A program made the translations under genes and the position numbers. The notes beneath the pieces were generated by a model. The model worked only from the letters and a program-made list of their open reading frames with translations. It was not told the origin of the DNA and made no database searches. Shown piece after piece: positions 27,586 to 35,379 of a stretch of 64,000 nucleotides of DNA (position 1 is the stretch's first letter; each line of letters opens with the position of its first letter). Source of the stretch: Aeromonas eucrenophila (GTDB taxonomy: Bacteria; Pseudomonadota; Gammaproteobacteria; Enterobacterales; Aeromonadaceae); the NCBI RefSeq assembly GCF_000819865.1, contig NZ_CDDF01000016.1, forward strand, positions 124,001-188,000, given 5' to 3'.

Positions 27586-29067
27586 CTAAGCGATGCGGTT
27601 GCGGCCGAGGCGCTTGGCCTCGTAGAGGCGCAGGTCGACGCATTGCAGCCAGTCGTCCACCCGCTGGTAATCCGGCTGATAGGGGGTGACGCCCACGCTG
27701 ATGGTGACGGCAATCTGCCGCTCCTGATACAGGAAGGGGTGGCGCTCTATCTTCTGGCGGAGGTGATCCATCAGAGACTGGGCATCGCCCAGGGTGACGC
27801 CGCGCAGCAGCATGATGAACTCCTCCCCGCCGAAGCGCGCCACCAGATCGCTGCCGCGCACCGCCTGCATCAGCAGCTGGGCCAGCGTCTCCAGCACCGC
27901 ATCCCCGGCAAGATGGCCATGTTCATCGTTGATCTGCTTGAAGAAATCGATGTCGATCAGGGCAAGGCAGCAGGTTTCCCCCTCGGCCGGGTGGCGCAGG
28001 AAACGCTCGAGCAAGGGGTTGGCCTGGCTGAAGAAGTGGCTGCGGTTGGGCAGCTTGGTGAGAAAGTCGTGCTCGGCGTTGAAGCGCAGCTCCCGCTCCA
28101 TCCGGCTGCGCTCGTCCTCCAGATTACGGGCGTGAACCAGGGTACCGAGGGCCGTGGTGAGCGGTTCGAGCAGGGTCACCAATGTCTCGTCGAAGCCACC
28201 CGGGCGGTTGGCCAGGGCGATCATGCCGATGGCCTCCCCCTTGTGGCGCAGCGGAATGCCGAGGAAGCAGTCCAGATGCGGATGACCGCGGGGGGAGGTG
28301 CCGCGGCTCGCCGGATGGCGCGGCAGATCGTTGCAGCACACCAGAGTGTTGTGGGTCACTACATGGCCAAACAGGTTGTCGAGTTTGCTGAAGATGAGCC
28401 CGCCCCGGCTCTGGCGCTGTTGCTCGTACCAGGCATGGGTGGCCTCGTCCCAGGAGAGATTGGAGATGGAGGGAACGTAGAGGCTGGGTTGCCCGTCTTC
28501 GTATTGGACTATGCCGATGAAGCCATAGGCGCTCTGGCTGACGCTGAGCAGCCGCTCGAACACGGTGTCGCAGGCGGAGGCGAGGTTGCGATCCAGCAGA
28601 AAGCCCTGATGGGCGGCGACTATGATGTCGAACAGCTGGCTCTGCTGCTCGACGCGCTGCTCCGCCAGCACTTCGGGAGTGATGTCGTGGGCCAGCTTGA
28701 TCACCCCGAGCAAGGCGCCCGCCTCGTCGGTGATCGGGGTGTAGGTGGCGTGGATCCAGACGCTCCTGCCGCCCCGCGCGATGCGGTGGAAGGCGCCGGT
28801 GTGGATCTTGCCGCAGAGCACCCCCTGCCAGAAGTGCTCGTGCTCCCCATGTTGCTCGGGAGGTAGCAGCAGCAGGTGGGACTGGCCGATCAGCGCCTCC
28901 GGTTGATAGTCGAGGATGGTGCAGAACAGCGCGTTGACCGAGATGATGCGGCCAGTGAGGTCGAACTCGACGATGCCATAGGCGCGATCGAGGGCGGTCA
29001 ATCGGGCCAGGGCGTCGTAACGACCGAGAGCGTTAATGTCGAGGGAGCTGAACACTGGGGTATTCAT
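27586..29067 (-). CDS. PAS-GAF-GGDEF diguanylate cyclase
   Basis: This 493-residue soluble protein has three domains. Residues about 25-150 form a PAS domain (YGIVEFDLTGRIISVNALF) with its PAC end, about 165-320 a GAF domain (VFERLLSVSQSAYGFIG ... FLGIPLRHKGEAIGMIAL), and about 335-493 a GGDEF domain. The active-site loop is ARFGGEEFIML and the inhibitory site R-x-x-D appears as RGSD five residues before it, so it should make cyclic di-GMP and be product-inhibited. No transmembrane segment or EAL domain is seen. The ATG at 29067 has AAAGGAA upstream. The sensed signal is unknown. Confidence 0.93.
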   Translation of the reverse strand: MNTPVFSSLDINALGRYDALARLTALDRAYGIVEFDLTGRIISVNALFCTILDYQPEALIGQSHLLLLPPEQHGEHEHFWQGVLCGKIHTGAFHRIARGGRSVWIHATYTPITDEAGALLGVIKLAHDITPEVLAEQRVEQQSQLFDIIVAAHQGFLLDRNLASACDTVFERLLSVSQSAYGFIGIVQYEDGQPSLYVPSISNLSWDEATHAWYEQQRQSRGGLIFSKLDNLFGHVVTHNTLVCCNDLPRHPASRGTSPRGHPHLDCFLGIPLRHKGEAIGMIALANRPGGFDETLVTLLEPLTTALGTLVHARNLEDERSRMERELRFNAEHDFLTKLPNRSHFFSQANPLLERFLRHPAEGETCCLALIDIDFFKQINDEHGHLAGDAVLETLAQLLMQAVRGSDLVARFGGEEFIMLLRGVTLGDAQSLMDHLRQKIERHPFLYQERQIAVTISVGVTPYQPDYQRVDDWLQCVDLRLYEAKRLGRNRIA

Positions 29068-29269
29068 GGCCACGATTCCTTTCGTATCGCCAGCAGCTAG
29101 CCACATCCAGTGTAGACATGGGGGATCAAGATCTCAGCTCATAGGCCCACGCATTTTCAACCGGGCCACGCCAGCCATACCCGGGAGCCGCGCAGGATCC
29201 GGGCACCTCTTGCCACACCAGCCGACTGGGCGCAGACTGTCTGGCCTTGTTCCGGCTCGAGGAAATCTG

Positions 29270-29740
29270 ATGACACCCGCTATCAACCTGCTGAAAAAGC
29301 TCAAGATCCCCCACAAGCTATACCCCTACGAGTGCGAGGCCCACGACGATTTCGGCAAGCATGCCGCGACCCAGCTCGGCCTGCCGGAGGCCCAGGTGTT
29401 CAAGACCCTGATCGCCCATCACGACAAGCAGGCGGTGGTGGCCATAGTGCCGTCATCGGGCCTGTGCAGCCTGAAGCAGCTCGCCAAGGCGGCGGGGCTC
29501 AAGAAGGTGGAGATGATGAAGCCGGCGGAGGCCGAGAAGCTGACCGGTTACAAGGTGGGGGGCATCAGCCCGCTGGCCCAGAAGAAGCTGCTGCCGACCG
29601 TGCTGGACGACTCCGCCATGCAGTATGATGAGATCCTGGTGAGCGGCGGCAAGCGCGGCCTCTCGGTGGGGGTTGCGCCCCAAGACATGCTGACCCTGAT
29701 GAAGTGGATTGCCGCCCCCATTGGCGATCATCACGACTAA
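29270..29740 (+). CDS. ybaK: Cys-tRNA(Pro)/Cys-tRNA(Cys) deacylase YbaK
   Basis: YbaK hydrolyses cysteine wrongly attached to tRNA(Pro), acting in trans with prolyl-tRNA synthetase. The 156-residue protein starts MTPAINLLKKLKIPH, and has FKTLIAHHDKQAVVAIVPS, LKKVEMMKPAEAEKLTGY with the invariant lysine of the family, and the GGISPLAQKKLLPTVLD block and SGGKRGLSVGVAPQDML typical of YbaK/EbsC. The ATG at 29270 follows GAGGAAATCTG; the open frame further upstream has no ribosome site. It is divergent from the GGDEF gene and ends at a strong terminator. Confidence 0.95.
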   Translation: MTPAINLLKKLKIPHKLYPYECEAHDDFGKHAATQLGLPEAQVFKTLIAHHDKQAVVAIVPSSGLCSLKQLAKAAGLKKVEMMKPAEAEKLTGYKVGGISPLAQKKLLPTVLDDSAMQYDEILVSGGKRGLSVGVAPQDMLTLMKWIAAPIGDHHD

Positions 29741-29751
29741 GCCGCAGAATG

Positions 29752-29790
29752 AACGAGAGAGGCCCCGCAATCCGGGGCCTCTCTCGTTTT
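29752..29790 (+). terminator. Terminator of ybaK
   Basis: Perfect 16-base arms (AACGAGAGAGGCCCCG and its complement) around CAATC, ending GTTTTAT, 12 bases after the stop codon. Confidence 0.92.
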
Positions 29791-29834
29791 ATGGGCCTGC
29801 CACTCTTATAAGCCAGCCATGGATGCCAGCCTGA

Positions 29835-30536
29835 TCACCCTTGGTGCGGCAGGCGGAGATCTGAGAGGCGCAATATCTGGCGCCCCTGCCCATCGAAATT
29901 CTCATCCGCCAGCCAGCGCTCGAAGGCCGTTTTCAGGGCCGGCCATTCGCCGTCGATCACCGAGAACCAGGCGGTATCGCGGGAGCGCCCCTTGTCCACC
30001 CGGGCCTGGCGGAAGGTGCCCTCGTAGCTGAAGCCGAGCCGCAGCGCCGCATGGCGGGAGGGCCAGTTGAGATCATTGCACTTCCACTCGTAGCGCCGGT
30101 AGCCGAGCGCGAAGGCGTTGCCCATCATCAGCGCCATGGCCGCAGTAGAGAGGCGGGTGCGCTGCATGGCGGGGGAGAAGTGCAGCCAACCCACCTCTAT
30201 GCTGCCGGCGACGGGATCGATGCGCAGGTAGCTGGCGAGCCCCAGCGCCTTGCCGCTCGCTTCATCGACGATGGCGTAGAACTGGGGATCCGCCTTGGCG
30301 GCGCTCTGTTGCAGCCAGGCCAGCATGGCCGACTCATCCTCGAAGGGGCCACTGGTGAGATAGGTCCACATGGCCCCGCTGTCGGCGCCAAACGCCTGCC
30401 AGAGCGAGCCGCAGTGACGCTCGGGATCCAGCGGCTCCAACCGGCAGCCCCAACCGCTCAACTCAGCGTGGGGTGGAAACTCGGCCCCCGCCCAGCCCGG
30501 CACCTCGGCGCCAACTGGCTGATCGAACTCGTTCAT
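29835..30536 (-). CDS. GNAT acetyltransferase, RimJ/RimL-like
   Basis: The 233-residue protein is a GNAT of the RimJ/RimL/SpeG group. CRLEPLDPERHCGSL is the typical opening strand, VGWLHFSPAMQRTRLSTAAM replaces the acetyl-CoA loop, and WKCNDLNWPSRHAALRLGFSYEGTFRQARV is the strongly conserved C-terminal block of this group (N-x-x-S-x-x-x-A-x-x-x-G-F). Many members act on protein N-termini or antibiotics; the substrate is unknown here. The ATG at 30536 lies eight bases after the rhodanese stop, so it is the third gene of an osmC-rhodanese-GNAT operon. No clear ribosome site precedes it, suggesting translational coupling. Confidence 0.85.
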   Translation of the reverse strand: MNEFDQPVGAEVPGWAGAEFPPHAELSGWGCRLEPLDPERHCGSLWQAFGADSGAMWTYLTSGPFEDESAMLAWLQQSAAKADPQFYAIVDEASGKALGLASYLRIDPVAGSIEVGWLHFSPAMQRTRLSTAAMALMMGNAFALGYRRYEWKCNDLNWPSRHAALRLGFSYEGTFRQARVDKGRSRDTAWFSVIDGEWPALKTAFERWLADENFDGQGRQILRLSDLRLPHQG

Positions 30537-30543
30537 CGATGGC

Positions 30544-30993
30544 TTAACAGGCACAGGCGATCCCTCCTTCCAACAAGACACCGGCCTCGCCGCCAGTGGC
30601 GACGGCGAAACCGTCCTGACGCCACCAGTGCAGGCCACCGATCAACTCTTTCACCCGAAAGCCCAGCGCCGCCAATTTGTAGGCCCCTTGGGTCGAGCCG
30701 TTGCAGCCGATGCCATCGCAGTAGCAGACATAGACCTTGTCTCTCGGCAGGGCCGCCGTGCTGGCCGGGTTCATGGTGCGATGGGGAAAAGAGACCGCCC
30801 CCGGGATATGGCCCTCGGCGTAGTGCGCGGGAGAGCGGGTATCGATGACCACTATCTTCCCGCCCTCACCCGCCTCCCCGCTCAGCAGATCCGCGGCCAG
30901 ATCCGCCGGATCGGTGCGATATGCCAGCTGGGCCTCGAAGAAGGCGCTGGCCTCGGCGGGGCTCGCCACCCCTGTGCTCAATACCTGACTCAT
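30544..30993 (-). CDS. Rhodanese-like sulfurtransferase domain protein
   Basis: This is a 149-residue single rhodanese domain. VVIDTRSPAHYAEGHIPGAVSFPHRTM carries both Cdc25-homology motifs, and the active loop reads YCDGIGCNGS after an additional cysteine (VCYCDG). The protein ends with two further cysteines (ACAC). The loop is longer and more Cys-rich than in GlpE, and the product is cytoplasmic with no signal peptide. It sits between osmC and a GNAT gene with 17- and 7-base gaps, so a role in sulfur or peroxide stress along with OsmC is a reasonable inference. The ATG at 30993 has AAGGAGATTTCAC ahead. Confidence 0.88.
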   Translation of the reverse strand: MSQVLSTGVASPAEASAFFEAQLAYRTDPADLAADLLSGEAGEGGKIVVIDTRSPAHYAEGHIPGAVSFPHRTMNPASTAALPRDKVYVCYCDGIGCNGSTQGAYKLAALGFRVKELIGGLHWWRQDGFAVATGGEAGVLLEGGIACAC

Positions 30994-31010
30994 GTGAAAT
31001 CTCCTTGTGA

Positions 31011-31478
31011 TTAGGCCACGACTTCTGTGGTGACCAGGGTTCTGACCGAGTTCGCGATGAAACACTCCTCGTGGGCCTGATGGTGCAACCGCTCCAGCTC
31101 AACCAGAGTTGGCTGGCGTCCTCCCCCGAATACCACCCTGGGGCGCAGGGTGACGCGAGTGATGGACTGGCGACCGCGCTCGTCCGCCTCCATGATGCCG
31201 ACCGCCTGATCCCGGTAGCTCTCCACCCGATAGCCTGCCCTGGCCACCAGCCAGAGGAAGGTCAGCATGTGGCAGCTGGAGAGGGAGGCGACGAAGGCCT
31301 CTTCCGGATCGACGTGCTCCGCCACCGAATAGGGCAAGGGCACCACATGGGGGGAAGAGGAGGCCGGCACCCGCACGCCGCCGTCAAACTCCCAGCTGTG
31401 GGCCCGACTGTAACGCTGATCCACGAAGGGCTCATCGCTCCCCCGCTGCCAGCTGATCACCGCACCAAATTCAGACAT
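31011..31478 (-). CDS. OsmC family peroxiredoxin-like protein
   Basis: The 155-residue OsmC-fold protein has the two catalytic cysteines in SLSSCHMLTFL and HEECFIANSV, and the conserved glutamate of the first site in VDPEEAFVAS. These proteins reduce organic hydroperoxides as dimers. The HSWEFDGGVRVPASSSPHVVPLPYS stretch marks the OsmC subgroup seen next to regulators rather than Ohr proper. The ATG at 31478 has AAGGAGTCGGG upstream. It is the first gene of the operon, divergent from a MocR-type regulator across a pair of direct repeats that may be its operator. Confidence 0.9.
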   Translation of the reverse strand: MSEFGAVISWQRGSDEPFVDQRYSRAHSWEFDGGVRVPASSSPHVVPLPYSVAEHVDPEEAFVASLSSCHMLTFLWLVARAGYRVESYRDQAVGIMEADERGRQSITRVTLRPRVVFGGGRQPTLVELERLHHQAHEECFIANSVRTLVTTEVVA

Positions 31479-31548
31479 CCCGACTCCTTGTGATGGATAA
31501 AACCCGCTCCGTTCACTCAATGTAGCGAGAAAATGGCCTTGCCACGCC

Positions 31549-31584
31549 GACCAATTTTGCCAAGATGGGCAGACCAATTATGCG
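31549..31584. promoter_or_regulatory. Direct-repeat candidate operator of the MocR-type regulator
   Basis: GACCAATTTTGCC (31549-31561) and GACCAATTATGCG (31572-31584) match at 11 of 13 positions with 23-base spacing, about two helical turns. MocR/PdxR-family dimers are known to bind direct repeats in divergent promoters, and this pair lies between osmC and the regulator. Confidence 0.55.
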
Positions 31585-31609
31585 ACCCCAGCCAACTCTG
31601 GAGAGAACC

Positions 31610-31744
31610 ATGACCGCCCTACCGACGCTCTTCGCCGACCAGCAGCAAAACGACCTGCCCCTGCACGAGCAGCTGGTGCGCACCTTGCGCGGCGCCATCT
31701 TGGTGGGGGGTCATCTGCCCTGGTCCATGAGGAGCCCAATATGA
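31610..31744 (+). pseudogene. 44-codon duplicated N-terminus of the MocR regulator, coupled to its start
   Basis: An ATG with a GGAG site begins a 44-codon frame. Its first 30 or so codons repeat the beginning of the regulator at 31741 (MTALPTLFADQQQNDLPLHE and on through QLVRTLRxAIL and GHLP), then diverge and stop at a TGA that overlaps the regulator's ATG (ATGA). Most base differences between the copies are silent (for example CTA/CTG, CAC/CAT, GAG/GAA). The copies lie 131 bases apart, so they are in different frames. It may be translated as a leader peptide coupled to the regulator, or may be only a remnant of a replaced allele. Confidence 0.75.
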
Positions 31745-33165
31745 CCGCCCTGCCGACGCTCTTCGCCGACCAGCAGCAAAACGACCTGCCTCTACATGAA
31801 CAGCTGGTGCGCACATTACGCGAAGCCATACTGGCCGGTCACCTACCCCAGCACAGCCGACTGCCCGCGAGCCGCATGCTGGCCCGGGATCTCGGCGTCT
31901 CCCGCAGTACGGTGGAGCTGGCCTACGGCCGACTGGAGGCGGAGGGTTATCTGGTACGCAAGGTGGGGGCCGGCAGCTTCGTGGCGCTGGCGGCGGTGCG
32001 TCCGACCCGGCGGCCACCCCAGTCGGCGGCGGGGCTCTCCCGCCGTGGTCAGGAGATGGCGGCGGGGGGCGCCTGTCACGACGTGCCCGAGGTGGGCAAC
32101 TCCTTTGCCTCCAGCCAGCCGGATCCTCGCCTCTTCCCCCAGGCCATCTGGGGCCGGCTGATGCAGCAACAGTGGCGCCAGAATGCCTGTGACTGGATGA
32201 ACTACGGGGATCCCCAGGGGCTGGAGGCCCTGCGCAGCGCCATCGCCAGCTATCTGGTGCAGTCGCGCGGGGTGCAGTGCGAGCCAGATCAGATCCTGAT
32301 CCTCACCAGCTCCCAGCAGGGGATCATGCTGGCGACCCAGCTGCTGATCGATGCCGGCGATACCGTCTGGGTGGAGGAGCCGGGCTACCCAGGGGCGCGC
32401 ACCGCCATGGAGAGCGCCGGTGCCCGCCTCCATCCGGTGCCGGTGGACGAAGAGGGGCTCAACCCAACGGGGGAACATCCGAAGCCCAGACTTATCTACT
32501 GCACCCCGGCCCACCAGTACCCTCTCGGGGTGCCCATGAGCCTGCCGCGCCGGATGGCCTTGCTGGCCGAGGCCGAGCGCCACGGTGCCTGGATCCTGGA
32601 GGACGATTACGACGGGGAATATCAGTACGATCAGCGCCCCTTGCCCGCCTTGCAGGGGCTCGACAGCCAGGGGCGGGTCATCTACGTGGGCACCTTCAGC
32701 AAGGTGTTGTTCGGTTCCTTGCGCCTCGCCTATCTGGTGCTGCCGCGCCCCCTGATGGAGGCATTCAGCCGGGCCCGCGCCGCCGTCGATGGCCACAGCA
32801 ACCAGTTGCAGCAGGCGGTCACCGCGGACTTCATCCGGGCCGGCCACTTCGCCGCTCACCTGCGCCAGAGCCGGCTGATCTACCAGAGCCGGCGAGATTT
32901 GCTGCTGGCCGAGCTGGCCCTGCACTGCCCCGAGCTCACCCCCATCCACAGCGGTGCCGGCCTGCAGTGCGCCGTGCTGCTACCCCCTGGCGGCGAGGCG
33001 CGCTGGACGGATGGCGCCAATGCTCTGGGGCTGGGGCTGCGCCCCCTCGGGCAGTTCTACCTTGGCACGCCGACCCGGGAGGGCTGGCTGCTGGGCTTTG
33101 GCTGCCTCGACAACCAGACCCTGCGCCGGCTCTGTCGCCAGCTCGGTGAGCTGACGAGATCCTAG
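31741..33165 (+). CDS. MocR/PdxR-family transcriptional regulator with aminotransferase-like domain
   Basis: The 474-residue protein has an N-terminal GntR winged helix (residues about 15-80: LHEQLVRTLREAILAG, LPASRMLARDLGVSRSTVELAY) and a C-terminal fold-type I aminotransferase domain. The latter includes DPQGLEALRSAIASYL, CTPAHQYPLGVPMS, the EDDYDGEYQYD motif and a PLP-lysine site GTFSKVLFGSLRL near residue 315. Members sense PLP or an amino-acid-PLP adduct; PdxR controls vitamin B6 genes, GabR and TauR control amine catabolism. No pdx, gab or tau gene is adjacent. The obvious candidate target is the divergent osmC-rhodanese-GNAT operon. GAGGAG precedes the ATG. Its stop overlaps the convergent cidR gene by four bases. 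Confidence 0.92.
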   Translation: MTALPTLFADQQQNDLPLHEQLVRTLREAILAGHLPQHSRLPASRMLARDLGVSRSTVELAYGRLEAEGYLVRKVGAGSFVALAAVRPTRRPPQSAAGLSRRGQEMAAGGACHDVPEVGNSFASSQPDPRLFPQAIWGRLMQQQWRQNACDWMNYGDPQGLEALRSAIASYLVQSRGVQCEPDQILILTSSQQGIMLATQLLIDAGDTVWVEEPGYPGARTAMESAGARLHPVPVDEEGLNPTGEHPKPRLIYCTPAHQYPLGVPMSLPRRMALLAEAERHGAWILEDDYDGEYQYDQRPLPALQGLDSQGRVIYVGTFSKVLFGSLRLAYLVLPRPLMEAFSRARAAVDGHSNQLQQAVTADFIRAGHFAAHLRQSRLIYQSRRDLLLAELALHCPELTPIHSGAGLQCAVLLPPGGEARWTDGANALGLGLRPLGQFYLGTPTREGWLLGFGCLDNQTLRRLCRQLGELTRS

Positions 33166-34088
33166 GCTTCCGGCCCCGTATGCCCAGCTTCAGAGCTGGC
33201 CGATAAGGGCATGCCCTGGCTCTCCCGGCACAGGGCGAGCCAGGCCTCGGCGGTGCGGGAGAGGTAGCGCCTGGCCGGCCAGATCACCCCGAGCCGCCAG
33301 CTGAGCTCGGGCAACAGTGGCCGCAGCACCAGGCCATCCGGGGTCAACCGCCGGCAGATGGGCTCGGGCAGGAAGGCGACTCCCATGCCGCTGCGCACCA
33401 TGGCGGTGAGAAAGTCCCACTGGCTGCTGCGCGCCGCCACCTGGGGGGTGAAGCCCGCCTGCTGGCACGCCTGCTCCAGCCGCTCGCTCAGGGTGAAGGC
33501 CTGGGTGTAGAGCAGGAAGGGCTCCTCTTTCAAGTCTCCCAGCCGGATCTCGGTGTAGGCCCGCCAGCGCGGCGAGTCCGGCAGCACCACCTGGATGGGG
33601 TAGCTGTCCAGCGCCAGGGCACTCAAGTCCCCCTCCTCCCGGGTCGGCAGCATGGTGATGGCGAGATCCAGCTCCCCCTCCAGCACCGCCTGCTCGATGC
33701 GGCGCCCGCCGTATTCGACGATGGAGAGCTCCACCCTGGGATAGCGGCTGCGATAGGTGCGGATGAGATCCGCATAGACGTGGCCTACCATGGGGGGGAT
33801 GCCGAGGGCGAGGCGACCGTGCTGCAGGCTCTGCAGGTCGGCGAGCTCGGCCTCCAGCTGCTGCATCTGGGCCAAGATGAGCTGGCCACGGGCGAATAGC
33901 ACCTGGCCGCTGTCGGTCAGGGTGAAGCTGTGTCCCGCCCGGTTGAGCAGGGGCTGGCCCAACTCCTCCTCCATGCTGCGGATCATCTTGCTGATGGTGG
34001 GCTGGGTGACGAACAGCTTCTCGGAGGCGCGGGTGAAGCTCTGCTCCCGCACCAGCTCGACGAAGTAACGCAGGGCTCGGATGTCCAT
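33162..34088 (-). CDS. cidR: LysR-family regulator, CidR-like
   Basis: This 308-residue LysR regulator starts MDIRALRYFVELVREQSFTRASEKLFVTQPTISKMI, a standard LysR helix-turn-helix. The substrate domain follows with GIPPMVGH near residue 95, EYGGRRIEQAVLEGELDLAI, and the C-terminal GMGVAFLPEPICRRL. The sequence and its position divergent from an LrgA/LrgB pair match CidR, the activator of cidAB in Bacillus and Staphylococcus, which responds to acetate or pyruvate metabolism. The ATG at 34088 gives the canonical N-terminus. Symbol assigned by context and family. Confidence 0.85.
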   Translation of the reverse strand: MDIRALRYFVELVREQSFTRASEKLFVTQPTISKMIRSMEEELGQPLLNRAGHSFTLTDSGQVLFARGQLILAQMQQLEAELADLQSLQHGRLALGIPPMVGHVYADLIRTYRSRYPRVELSIVEYGGRRIEQAVLEGELDLAITMLPTREEGDLSALALDSYPIQVVLPDSPRWRAYTEIRLGDLKEEPFLLYTQAFTLSERLEQACQQAGFTPQVAARSSQWDFLTAMVRSGMGVAFLPEPICRRLTPDGLVLRPLLPELSWRLGVIWPARRYLSRTAEAWLALCRESQGMPLSASSEAGHTGPEA

Positions 34089-34107
34089 GGCGGGGCTCGT
34101 GGTGGTG

Positions 34108-34153
34108 GAATTTAAATAATGCCAAATTGGCATATTTTTCATAATTTAAATTC
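34108..34153. promoter_or_regulatory. Nested inverted repeats, candidate CidR operator
   Basis: An inner palindrome ATGCCAAATTGGCAT (34119-34133) lies inside outer arms GAATTTAAAT (34108-34117) and ATTTAAATTC (34144-34153). The block sits 20 bases before cidR and upstream of a TATACT -10 hexamer (34179-34184) facing cidA. LysR proteins typically bind such dyads between divergent genes. Confidence 0.6.
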
Positions 34154-34213
34154 ATTTTTTGCAGGTTTACCAGCCTCCTATACTGTGACCAGATTCACAG
34201 AAAGACCTGCATC

Positions 34214-34615
34214 ATGAAAACCTTCTGCCTGCGCTGGCTACAGACTCCCTTCCAAATCGTCCTGCTCTCCGCCATCTGGCTGCTGGCGGACACTGCGGTA
34301 CGCACCTTCCACCTGCCCCTGCCCGCCAACCTGACCGGCATGCTGTTGCTGCTCGCCTGCATCCTGCTCGGGGTGGTCAAGGTCCGCTGGTTCAGCGCCG
34401 GTGCCCGCTGGCTGCTGGCGGAGATGCTGCTGTTCTTCGTGCCCGCCGTGGTGGCCGTGATCAACTATCAGGATCTGCTGCTGCAAGAGGGATGGCGCAT
34501 CATGTTGGTGCTGGTGATTAGCACAATCTTGGTGCTTGGCACTACCGCACTGGTGGTGGACAGAGTCTATCGCTTCGAACTGATGCTGGCCCGCCGGAGC
34601 CGTCGCCATGTCTGA
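34214..34615 (+). CDS. cidA: CidA/LrgA family holin-like protein
   Basis: This 133-residue protein has four membrane helices, including QIVLLSAIWLLADTAVRTFHLPLPANLTGMLLLL, which matches the LrgA/CidA consensus (P-x-P-x-x-x-G-M-x-L-L), and EMLLFFVPAVVAVINY, the second conserved segment. CidA is described as a holin-like protein tied to murein hydrolase activity, overflow metabolism and pyruvate uptake. It overlaps cidB by eight bases and the two are co-transcribed. Confidence 0.92.
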   Translation: MKTFCLRWLQTPFQIVLLSAIWLLADTAVRTFHLPLPANLTGMLLLLACILLGVVKVRWFSAGARWLLAEMLLFFVPAVVAVINYQDLLLQEGWRIMLVLVISTILVLGTTALVVDRVYRFELMLARRSRRHV

Positions 34616-35297
34616 TACCCTGCTCGGCCTGCTCTGTTTCGCCCTCACCCTGCTGTTCTACTACGCCAGCAAGTGGCTCTATGCCCGCAAGCGCATACTG
34701 CCGCTGATGCCCCTGCTGCTGGCACCCGCCCTGCTGGTGGCGATGGTGATGCTGTTCAAGATCCCCTATCAGGACTACATGGCCGAATCCCACTGGCTGC
34801 TCTGGCTGCTGGGGCCCGCCACCGTCGCCTTCGCGGTGCCCGTCTACGAGAACCGCCAGCTGATGCGTCGCCACTGGTTGTCGCTCTCGGTGGGGGTCAT
34901 CGCCTCCGTCATCATGGCGGTGGGCAGCACAGTGCTGCTGGCCCGCTGGCTGCACCTCTCAGAACTGCTGCAACGCAGCATGGCCATGCGATCCATCACC
35001 ACCCCCTTCGCGGTAGAGGCGACCCGATCGGTCGGTGGCAATGCCGATCTCACCGCCCTGTTCGTGGTGCTGACCGGGGTGATCGGCATGGCGGTCGGCG
35101 AGAGCGTGCTGACGGTGCTCGCCATCCGCAGCCGGCTCGGCAAGGGTGCGGGCTTTGGCGCCTCGGCCCACGGCGCCGGCACCGCCAGGGCCTACCAGAT
35201 GGGCAACGAGGAGGGGGTGGTCTCCAGCATGGTGATGATGATCGCCGGCATGGCCACTGTGCTGCTCGCTCCCCTGCTGGGTAGCGTGCTCTGGTAG
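34608..35297 (+). CDS. cidB: CidB/LrgB family membrane protein
   Basis: This 229-residue polytopic protein has the LrgB signatures GPATVAFAVPVYENR, the SITTPFAVEATRSVGGNADLTALFV block and SAHGAGTARAYQMGNEEG. It is the obligate partner of CidA/LrgA proteins, and in several bacteria the pair forms a pyruvate transporter or death-control system. It starts inside the 3' end of cidA, so translation is coupled, and ends 30 bases before a terminator. Confidence 0.93.
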   Translation: MSDTLLGLLCFALTLLFYYASKWLYARKRILPLMPLLLAPALLVAMVMLFKIPYQDYMAESHWLLWLLGPATVAFAVPVYENRQLMRRHWLSLSVGVIASVIMAVGSTVLLARWLHLSELLQRSMAMRSITTPFAVEATRSVGGNADLTALFVVLTGVIGMAVGESVLTVLAIRSRLGKGAGFGASAHGAGTARAYQMGNEEGVVSSMVMMIAGMATVLLAPLLGSVLW

Positions 35298-35327
35298 GGC
35301 GAGCTCGCCATCCAATCACATCCAATG

Positions 35328-35360
35328 AGAAGAGGCGCCCCGGGGCGCCTCTTCTGTTTT
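35328..35360 (+). terminator. Terminator of cidAB
   Basis: 14-base arms AGAAGAGGCGCCCC / GGGGCGCCTCTTCT followed by GTTTT, 30 bases after cidB. Confidence 0.88.
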
Positions 35361-35379
35361 CCTCTCTTTATGCCGCCTT

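Noticed and set aside
31610-31790. Possible CRISPR or satellite repeat
   Set aside because: There are only two copies, both coding for the same N-terminus, with no spacer array and no cas gene.
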